Positions 56,270 through 64,000 of a DNA stretch of 64,000 bases are shown piece by piece (the first letter of the stretch is position 1; each line of letters starts with the position of its first letter). The stretch comes from Microbacterium suwonense. Lineage in GTDB: Bacteria; Actinomycetota; Actinomycetes; Actinomycetales; Microbacteriaceae. The position numbers and the translations under genes are program-made. The notes under the pieces were generated by a model, which worked only from the letters and a program-made list of their open reading frames with translations, was not told where the DNA came from and did not search any database. The stretch is taken from the NCBI RefSeq assembly GCF_030296555.1, contig NZ_AP027728.1:2790001-2854000 (forward strand), in the 5' to 3' direction.

Positions 56270-57692
56270 ATGTCCCATCGATCGCGCAGGCTTGGTCGAT
56301 CAGCATCAGTGGCCGTCGTCGTGGCTGCCGTCGCTCTCGCAGGATGTTCCGCCCAACCCCAGGCGCCGAGTGCCGAACCCCCAGCCCGGCACCGGAACCC
56401 ACCCTCCGCACCACAGGAAACCTCTACGGCACCAAGGCGGTGTACGAGCCGTTCCAGGACCCGTCGACCTACCAGCAGGCGCCCGAAGGCTACCAGCCCG
56501 TGCTCATCGAGCACGTCGGCAGACACGGCTCGCGGCTGCTGTCGAGCAAGAAGTACGACGACCTGCTCTGGCAGCTCTGGCAGATCGCGCACGAGGACGG
56601 CGGGCTCACCGAGCTGGGTGAGCAGTTCGGGCCCGATCTCCAGAAGACCATCGCGCTCCACGACGAGATCGGCTATGGCTCGCTGAGCGCGCGCGGAGCC
56701 GAGGAGCACCAGGGCATCGCCCGTCGCGCCGTCGAGCGGATGGGCCCGCTCTTCGACAAGGCCGTGGCCGACGGCACGCCCATCAGCATCGTCTCGTCGG
56801 GCGTGGACCGCGCCGTCGACAGCGCCGACAACTTCGTGATCGGCCTGGAGAAGGCCGATCCGGACCTCGCATCCGTCATCCAGCCCCAGGCGAACGACCG
56901 CGACCTTCTCTATTTCCACGACACCGATCCCGACTACCTCGCCTACGAGGACTCCGATCAGCTCGGCGATGCCGAGGACGCGCTCGAGGAGGTGCCCGAG
57001 ATCGCGGCGGCCGCCCGCGACGTCGTGAGCAGGCTGTTCACCCCCGAGTTCGTCAAGCGCATCGACGACGGCGAGTTCGACCTGGTCGATCACGGCAAGG
57101 GCAAGAAGCACCTGGAGAGCGTGGTCGACGCCGGCTCGTACGTCTACGAGCTGTATGTCATCGCACCCGGCATGGAGCAGGATGCCGCCGTCGACATGAC
57201 GCCCTACATGTCCGAGGAGGACGCGGCGACCTTCGCCCTGCTCTCGGACGGCGGCGACTTCTACAAGAAGGGCCCGGCGTTCGCGGGCTCGGACGTCACA
57301 TATCGGATGGCGCACGTGCTGGTGGACGCGTTCCTCACCTCCGTCGAGGCGGTCGCGGCGGGCAAGGAAGCGCCGGCCGCCGAGTTCCGCTTCGCCCATG
57401 CCGAGGAGATCGTGCCGCTGGCCGCGCTGCTCGAGCTGCCAGGCAGCACGAAGCAGCAGCCGGAGGGGAGCTGTTCACCTACGAGAACAACCCGTGGCGC
57501 GGGGCGCAGGTGGCGCCGATGGCGGCGAATGTGCAGTGGGACGTCTTCAGCGGGCCGGATGGCGATGTGATCGTGCGGATGCTGTACAACGAGCAGGAGA
57601 CCGCCTTCGGCGGGGAGTGCACGCCGATCAGCGACGGAAGCTTCTTCTACTCGGCGGAGGAGCTGTCCAGCTGCCTGGCCGATAAGCGGTAG
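56270..57692 (+). pseudogene. secreted histidine-type phosphatase, MINPP/phytase-like lipoprotein, two one-base frameshifts (probably sequence errors)
   Basis: Joined, it gives about 474 residues. A signal peptide with lipobox LAGCSA is followed by a histidine acid phosphatase domain with the catalytic VGRHGSR (near residue 90) and the proton-donor motif RFAHAEE (near 376), as in multiple inositol-polyphosphate phosphatases. It would act at the cell surface on phytate or other phosphate esters. The frame breaks at the C run 56378-56382 and the G run 57465-57468; one base added at each restores EPPSPAPEP and PEGELFTYENN. It shares an operator-like site with the inositol genes. Substrate inferred from family and context. 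Confidence 0.85.
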
Positions 57693-57709
57693 CGGGCGGT
57701 CACAGCTGT

Positions 57710-57747
57710 GCGATGTGGCGGGGTGGATCTCCACCCCGCCACATCGC
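57710..57747. terminator. bidirectional hairpin terminator
   Basis: A perfect 17-base stem (57710-57726 with 57731-57747) closes a four-base loop ATCT between the convergent phosphatase and GntR genes. The strength and position make it the clearest terminator in the window, although there is no long T tract. Confidence 0.85.
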
Positions 57748-57755
57748 TGCGTACG

Positions 57756-58517
57756 CTACTTGGCCACGAGCGTCGTCTCGAAGCTGTACATGTCGGGGCG
57801 GTAGCAGTGCGTGCCGAACTCGACCGCACTCCCTGCCGCGTCGTACGCCGTCCGCTGCATGGTCAGCAGTGGGCTTCCACGGTCGACATCCAGCAGCTCC
57901 GCCTCGTCACCGTGCTCGCTGCGCGCCCCGATCCGCTGCTTGGCGACGCGGATGGTGACTCCGCGGCTGCGCAGGATCTGATAGAGGCCCTGCTCCTCCA
58001 GCTGCGCACGGGAGATGTCGGTGAGACCCTCGGGCAGATAGTTCTCCATCACTGCCACCGGGATGCCGTCGGTGCTCCGCAGGCGCCTCATGTAGAGCAC
58101 GGGAGAGCCGACGGGAATGCCCAGATGCTCGGCGACGTCGTCGGTGGCGGGGCGCACATCGTGGGTCAGCACCTGCGTGGCAGGATCGTGCTGTGTGCTT
58201 CTGAGGTCTTCGTACAGGCTGGTGAGCTCCACCTGGCGGGTGACCTGTCCCTGCACGACCTGGGTTCCGATCCCGCGGCGGCGTACGAGCAGGCCCTTGT
58301 CGACGACCTCCTGGATGGCGCGGCGGATGGTCGGGCGCGACAGTCCGAGGCGCCGGCCGATCTCGATCTCGTTCTCGAGTCTGGCGCCCGAGGGGATCTG
58401 CCCGGATTGAATGGCCGCTTCGAGACGGCGGGACACCTGGAAGTACAGCGGCACGGGGCCGGCGCGATCCAGATCGTGGAACAGCTCGTCGGGCCAGACC
58501 GGCTCATCATTCGCCAT
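57756..58517 (-). CDS. GntR-family regulator (HutC type) of the inositol genes
   Basis: A 253-residue regulator. The winged helix (PLYFQVSRRLEAAIQSGQIPSGARLENEIEIGRRLGLSRPTIRRAIQEVV) occupies residues 22-75 and a UTRA ligand domain follows, ending near FETTLVAK. The gene is divergent from iolC. Sites of the form ATTGTC.TGACAA lie before it, before iolC and before the phosphatase gene, so it probably represses all three units. In Corynebacterium a GntR-type protein controls the iol genes in the same position. Inducer: an inositol catabolite (inference). Confidence 0.88.
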   Translation of the reverse strand: MANDEPVWPDELFHDLDRAGPVPLYFQVSRRLEAAIQSGQIPSGARLENEIEIGRRLGLSRPTIRRAIQEVVDKGLLVRRRGIGTQVVQGQVTRQVELTSLYEDLRSTQHDPATQVLTHDVRPATDDVAEHLGIPVGSPVLYMRRLRSTDGIPVAVMENYLPEGLTDISRAQLEEQGLYQILRSRGVTIRVAKQRIGARSEHGDEAELLDVDRGSPLLTMQRTAYDAAGSAVEFGTHCYRPDMYSFETTLVAK

Positions 58518-58558
58518 GCGGCTTCCCTCCGTTGGCGGACGACTTCGCGATCCACCAC

Positions 58559-58575
58559 ATTGTCATGACAACGTT
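58559..58575. promoter_or_regulatory. GntR-type operator, copy 2 (TTGTCATGACAA)
   Basis: TTGTCATGACAA at 58560-58571 is a perfect 12-base palindrome 43 bases before the GntR gene start at 58517, consistent with autoregulation. Confidence 0.75.
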
Positions 58576-58654
58576 ACTACCGTGACGACGAGAACCGGCC
58601 ATCCGCTGACGAATTCCCCGATCGGCACTTGCCGAGGAGATGACCGTATGTGAT

Positions 58655-58671
58655 ATTGTTAGGACAAAGAC
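58655..58671. promoter_or_regulatory. GntR-type operator, copy 3, before iolC
   Basis: ATTGTTAGGACAAAGAC matches the phosphatase site at 14 of 17 positions, including the last eight bases GACAAAGAC. It is 21 bases before the iolC start. A -10-like TATTGT (58654-58659) overlaps it, as at the phosphatase promoter. Confidence 0.65.
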
Positions 58672-58691
58672 AGGCAGAGCAACGGAGCGTG

Positions 58692-59639
58692 ATGATGGGT
58701 GGCAGTCCTGAGGTCCTCGTGATGGGACGGCTCGGCGTGGATCTGTATCCGCTCCAGAGCGGTGTCGGCCTCGAGCAGGTGGACACCTTCGGCAAGTACC
58801 TCGGCGGAACTGCGGGCAACGTCGCCGTCGCGACCGCCCGCTATGGGCATGACGTCGAGCTCGTGTCGAGGGTCGGCGACGATCCCTTCGGCCGGTACCT
58901 GCGCGCCGAGCTGCGGCGCCTCGGGGTGGGCGATCGGCTGGTGGCGACCGATCCGCGACTGAAGACGCCGATCACCTTCTGCGAGATCTATCCGCCCGAC
59001 GATTTCCCGCTGTACTTCTACCGCGAGCCGAAGGCGCCGGACATGAACGTCGACAGCGCGCAGATCGACCTCGCGGCCGTGCGCGACGCGCAGATCCTCT
59101 GGGTCACCACGACCGGCCTCAGCGAGGAGCCCAGCCGCTCGGCTCATCATCGAGCGATCGATGCCCGCGATCGCACCAGGCACACCATCCTCGACCTGGA
59201 CTACCGGCCGATGTTCTGGGAGCGCCCCGCTGACGCCACCGCGCAGATCGACCGCGTGCTGGGGCAGGTCACCGTCGCGGTGGGCAACCAGGAGGAATGT
59301 CGTGTCGCGGTCGGCGAACACGAACCGGTGCGTGCCGCCGACGCTCTGCTGGAGCGCGGCGTCGAACTGGCGATCGTCAAGCAGGGTCCGAAGGGCGTGC
59401 TCGCCAGGACGCGGGAGGAGACCGTGGAAGTGCCGGTCTGCCGTGTCGACGTCGTCAACGGGCTCGGCGCCGGTGACGCCTTCGGAGGAGCCCTCTGCCA
59501 CGGTCTCCTCGAGGGCTGGAGCCTGGAGCGCACGGTGGCCTTCGCCAACGCCGCTGGAGCGCTCGTCGCCTCGCGTCGAGAGTGCTCGACGGCGATGCCC
59601 GACGCCGTGGAAGTCAACGCATTGCTGCAGGGAGTATGA
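58692..59639 (+). CDS. iolC: 5-dehydro-2-deoxygluconokinase IolC
   Basis: A 315-residue PfkB-family kinase. It phosphorylates 5-dehydro-2-deoxygluconate in inositol breakdown. The opening EVLVMGRLGVDLYPLQSG, GTAGNVAVATARYGHDVELVSRVGDDPFG and the C-terminal anion-hole motif NGLGAGDAFGGAL (aspartate near residue 262) are characteristic. I chose ATG 58692, with GGAGCG upstream and the operator before it; the open frame continues to 58650, which would place the operator inside the gene. It is followed two bases later by the aldolase-like gene. Confidence 0.92.
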   Translation: MMGGSPEVLVMGRLGVDLYPLQSGVGLEQVDTFGKYLGGTAGNVAVATARYGHDVELVSRVGDDPFGRYLRAELRRLGVGDRLVATDPRLKTPITFCEIYPPDDFPLYFYREPKAPDMNVDSAQIDLAAVRDAQILWVTTTGLSEEPSRSAHHRAIDARDRTRHTILDLDYRPMFWERPADATAQIDRVLGQVTVAVGNQEECRVAVGEHEPVRAADALLERGVELAIVKQGPKGVLARTREETVEVPVCRVDVVNGLGAGDAFGGALCHGLLEGWSLERTVAFANAAGALVASRRECSTAMPDAVEVNALLQGV

Positions 59640-59640
59640 G

Positions 59641-60622
59641 ATGTCAGTGATCGCCCCCGGGAATTCGCACGGCTGCGCGAGGTCAGAGCCGCGCAGCCGG
59701 AGCTCGTCTCCGCTGCGCTGGAGTCGCGCCGGCGCCGGCCGGTGCTGCGCGGCGACCGGCGGCTGTTCTTCGTCGCGGCCGACCACCCCGCCCGCGGATC
59801 GCTGTCTGTGGGGCAGGACAAGACCGCGATGGCCGACCGCTACGGGCTGCTGGAGCGACTGGCCGTGGCGCTGAGCCACCCCGGCGTCGACGGCGTGCTC
59901 GGCACACCGGACATCATCGACGACCTCGCGGTGCTCGGCCTGCTGAACGACAAGATCGTCGTCGGCTCGATGAACAGGGGCGGGCTGCAGGGCTCCTGTT
60001 TCGAGATGGACGATCGCGGAACTGCCTACGAGGTTCCGACGATGGTCGAACGCGGCATCGACTTCGCCAAGGCGCTGGTGCGCATCGATCTCGACGACCC
60101 GGCCACCGTCCGCACCCTGGCCGCGATCGCAGGCGCCGTCACCGCCGCAGCCGCCGCCCGGATGCCGATCATGCTCGAGCCGTTCATCAGTCGGCGGCAG
60201 CGGGGACGCGTCGTCAACGACCTGACCCCGGATGCGGTGATCCGCTCCATCTCGATCGCCTCGGCGCTGGGATCCGACAGCGCCTTCACCTGGCTGAAGA
60301 TCCCCGTCGTCAAGGAGATGGACCGGGTGATGGCCTCGACCACTCTTCCCGCGCTCCTTCTGGGCGGCGACTCCGATGGCGACCCCGACGAGCGGTTCGC
60401 CGCATGGGAGGCCGCTCTCGCCCTGCCCGGCGTCCGCGGACTCACCGTGGGCCGGACCCTGCTGTTCCCACCGGACGGCGATGTCTGGGGAGCCGTCGAC
60501 GTGGCGGCGCGCATGGTCCATCCGGCATCCGCTGCCGGATCCGGCGCCGCATCCGCAGCTGACTCACCCGCCGCCGACACCCCCGCCGAGCACGTCGGCG
60601 AGCACACACTGAAGGAGAGAGC

Positions 60623-60626
<4 letters not shown>
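59641..60626 (+). pseudogene. aldolase-like (beta/alpha)8 protein of actinobacterial iol clusters, one-base frameshift (probably a sequence error)
   Basis: About 328 residues when joined. The body reads FFVAADHPARGSLSVGQDKTAMADRYGLL, VVGSMNRGGLQGSCFEMDDRGTAYEV and IPVVKEMDRVMASTTLPALLLGGDSD, with the lysine in LKIPVVKEM a candidate Schiff-base residue. It resembles the protein found between iolC and iolA in Corynebacterium. The frame breaks at the C run 59654-59658; one more C gives MSVIAPREFARLREV. Since no IolJ is seen, it may be the aldolase that splits 6-phospho-5-dehydro-2-deoxygluconate. That role is inferred, not established. Confidence 0.75.
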
Positions 60627-62163
<1,537 letters not shown>

Positions 62164-62173
62164 ACGCACGAGC

Positions 62174-63103
62174 ATGAGTGACCAGCGCTGGTTCCACCGC
62201 AGAGGCGACCTCTCCCGCGACGGCTGGGAGAGCGTCGTCGACGGCGCGCAGCCCGGGTGGCGGCACACCGGCATCCGCATCGCCGAGATCGGCGACCACG
62301 ACGTGCTCGAGCTCAGCGAGCCCGGCGTGGAGCGGATCGTGGTGCCGCTGAGCGGGTCGTTCACCGTCGCGCACCGCAACCATCCAGGTGCGGGCACCAC
62401 GACGCTGCGCGGTCGCCGCTCGGTGTTCCACGGCCCGACCGATGTGCTGTATCTGCCCAGCGGAGCGGCGGCGCAGCTGAGCGGAGCCGGACGCGTCGCG
62501 GTGGCGGAGGCGCCCACAGAGCAGGTGCGCCCGTGGCGGCACGTGCAGCCGACCGAGACCCCGGTCGAGCTGCGCGGAGCCGGCACCTCCAGTCGCCAGG
62601 TGCACAACTTCGGCACGCCCGAGGCGCTGGACGCCGCCGAGCTCATCGTCTGCGAGGTCATCACCCCGGCGGGGAACTGGTCCTCCTACCCGCCGCACAA
62701 GCATGACCAGAGCGTTCCGGGGCACGAGTCGCGGCTCGAGGAGATCTACTACTTCGAGGCCGCGCGCACCCGCGGAGCAGATGCTGCCGGATCCGGCGGG
62801 ACGGATGCCGCGGATGCCGCGTTCGGCATGTTCTCGACGTACTCGTCGCCGGCGGGCGAGATCGATATCAATGCGATGGTGCGCACCGGCGACATCGCGC
62901 TCGTGCCGTTCGGCTATCACGGCCCTGCCGTCGCCGCCCCTGGATACGACCTCTACTACCTCAACGTGATGGCCGGCCCCGATCCGGAGCGCCTCTGGCG
63001 CATCAGCGATGATCCCGCGCACGCGTGGGTGCGCGAGGCCTGGAAGGATCAGGATGTGGACCGCAGGCTCCCCTACGAGGACGAAGGAGAACGACAGCGA
63101 TGA
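62174..63103 (+). CDS. iolB: 5-deoxy-glucuronate isomerase IolB
   Basis: A 309-residue double-cupin enzyme that converts 5-deoxy-glucuronate to 5-dehydro-2-deoxygluconate, the substrate of IolC. The metal site is in SYPPHKHDQ (residues 171-179) and RLEEIYYF (187-194), with FGYHGPAVAAPGYDLYYLNVMAGP in the C-terminal half. A Gly/Ala/Asp-rich insertion follows IYYFEAARTRG and makes this protein slightly longer than usual. It starts ten bases after iolA and overlaps iolD. Confidence 0.94.
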   Translation: MSDQRWFHRRGDLSRDGWESVVDGAQPGWRHTGIRIAEIGDHDVLELSEPGVERIVVPLSGSFTVAHRNHPGAGTTTLRGRRSVFHGPTDVLYLPSGAAAQLSGAGRVAVAEAPTEQVRPWRHVQPTETPVELRGAGTSSRQVHNFGTPEALDAAELIVCEVITPAGNWSSYPPHKHDQSVPGHESRLEEIYYFEAARTRGADAAGSGGTDAADAAFGMFSTYSSPAGEIDINAMVRTGDIALVPFGYHGPAVAAPGYDLYYLNVMAGPDPERLWRISDDPAHAWVREAWKDQDVDRRLPYEDEGERQR

Positions 63104-64000
63104 CCGCGACGAGACGGATGACGGTGGGGCAGGCCCTCATCGAGTTCCTGGCGCATCAGTGGACCGTCGACGGGGAGCATCGCGAGCGCACGATCGCCGG
63201 CGCCCTCGGCATCTTCGGTCACGGCAACGTGGCCGGGGTGGGGCAGGCGCTGGCACAGCTGCACGCTGAAGATCCCGTGCTGATGCCGTACCGTCAGGCG
63301 CGCAACGAGCAGGCCATGGTGCACCAGGCGGTGGGCTACTCGCGCATGCACCGCCGCCGCGGCACGTTCGCCTGCGTCGCCTCGGTCGGCCCCGGCGCCG
63401 CCAACATGATCACCGGTGCCGCGCTCGCCACCTCCAACCGGCTTCCCGCACTGCTGCTGCCCAGCGACACCTTTGCGACGCGGACCTCCGATCCTGTGCT
63501 GCAGCAGCTGGAGCACCCGCACGATCCGGGTCTGCAGGTCACCGATGCCTTCCGGCCGGTGTCGCGGTTCTTCGACCGCGTGCAGCGCCCTGAGCAGCTG
63601 TACTCCATCGCGCTGGGCGCGATGCGCGTGCTGACCGACCCCGCCGAGACGGGCGCGGTCACGATCGCGCTGCCCGAGGACGTGCAGGCCGAGGCGCTGG
63701 ACGTCCCCCTCGAGTTCCTGCAGGACCGCGAGTGGCATCTGCGCCGTCCGCAGCCCGAGTCCGGCCCGCTGTCGCGCGCCGTCGAGGCCGTCCGAGCCGC
63801 CCGACGCCCGCTCATCGTGGCCGGCGGCGGCGTGCTGTACTCCGGCGCTGAAGACAGGCTGCGCGAGCTCGCCGAGGCCACCGGCATCCCCGTCGCCACC
63901 TCCCAGGCCGGCGGAGGCGCCCTGAACTGGGATCACCCGCAGTACGTGGGCGGCATCGGCGCCACCGGAAGCACGGCGGCGAACCGGCTGGCGGCGGAGG
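63100..64000 (+). CDS. iolD: 3D-(3,5/4)-trihydroxycyclohexane-1,2-dione acylhydrolase IolD, N-terminal part (runs off the window)
   Basis: The frame is open from ATG 63100 to the last base, giving about 300 residues of an expected 630 or so. It is a thiamine diphosphate enzyme that opens the inositol ring. MTVGQALIEFLAHQWTVDG and GIFGHGNVAGVGQAL are diagnostic for IolD; the conserved ThDP-activating glutamate is in YRQARNEQAMVHQAVGYSR. The start overlaps the iolB stop. No frameshift is seen in the visible part. Confidence 0.94.
   Translation, partial: MTATRRMTVGQALIEFLAHQWTVDGEHRERTIAGALGIFGHGNVAGVGQALAQLHAEDPVLMPYRQARNEQAMVHQAVGYSRMHRRRGTFACVASVGPGAANMITGAALATSNRLPALLLPSDTFATRTSDPVLQQLEHPHDPGLQVTDAFRPVSRFFDRVQRPEQLYSIALGAMRVLTDPAETGAVTIALPEDVQAEALDVPLEFLQDREWHLRRPQPESGPLSRAVEAVRAARRPLIVAGGGVLYSGAEDRLRELAEATGIPVATSQAGGGALNWDHPQYVGGIGATGSTAANRLAAE

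Noticed and set aside
58650..58691. Upstream start of iolC at 58650
   Set aside because: It would place the operator-like site inside the gene and adds residues without family resemblance; ATG 58692 has a ribosome binding site.

Overview
The window looks like a chromosome segment of a high-GC actinomycete, most likely a Microbacterium or a close Microbacteriaceae relative. The grounds are the very high GC third positions, many GTG starts, a constant use of the words GGATGC/GCATCC inside genes, the F420 enzymes, and sugar loci full of LacI-type regulators. It holds no rRNA, tRNA, CRISPR, phage or insertion-sequence gene that I can see. It is metabolic sequence, almost all coding, with no gene-free gap over 300 bases.

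Layout. (1) 1-2552: end of prpD, then prpB and prpC, the methylcitrate route for propionate. (2) 2610-11293: an F420 island with cofE, F420-dependent glucose-6-phosphate dehydrogenase, three further luciferase-like F420 enzymes, two small split-barrel/DUF proteins, and an ABC transporter of the type proposed to import F420-0. (3) 11490-14748: the PEP synthase regulatory kinase/phosphatase followed by PEP synthase. (4) 15041-22344: ABC importer, GH2 beta-galactosidase and LacI regulator. (5) 22560-29941: GH1 glycosidase, divergent ABC importer, LacI regulator and GH51 arabinofuranosidase, tied together by ACAACGTTGT operators. (6) 30135-42881: LacI, a spare sugar ATPase, a YtfQRT/YjfF-type pentose importer, AraR-like LacI, then araD-araB-araA. 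(7) 43068-56029: xylB, xylA, LacI, xyloside importer, GH3 beta-xylosidase, ROK regulator, alditol (xylitol) oxidase and aldose 1-epimerase. (8) 56270-64000: a secreted histidine phosphatase of phytase type, a GntR regulator and iolC, an aldolase-like gene, iolA, iolB and iolD (cut by the window end).

How it works together. Regions 4-7 form a plant-polysaccharide pentose supercluster: import of oligosaccharides, hydrolysis inside the cell, and isomerase/kinase/epimerase steps into the pentose phosphate pathway. Region 8 suggests phosphate release from inositol phosphates outside the cell, followed by inositol catabolism; three matching operator-like sites link the phosphatase, the GntR gene and iolC. 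Region 2 suggests salvage of F420-0, with CofE adding the glutamate tail.

Two cautions and one novelty. Twelve genes carry single-base frameshifts (13 in all), most at G or C runs that appear one base short; I read these mainly as consensus errors. The intergenic gaps hold several families of inverted-repeat elements, the most striking being arrays with an exact 19-base period (GAGACTTCC units) that flank a short centre in opposite orientations. I do not recognise these elements.
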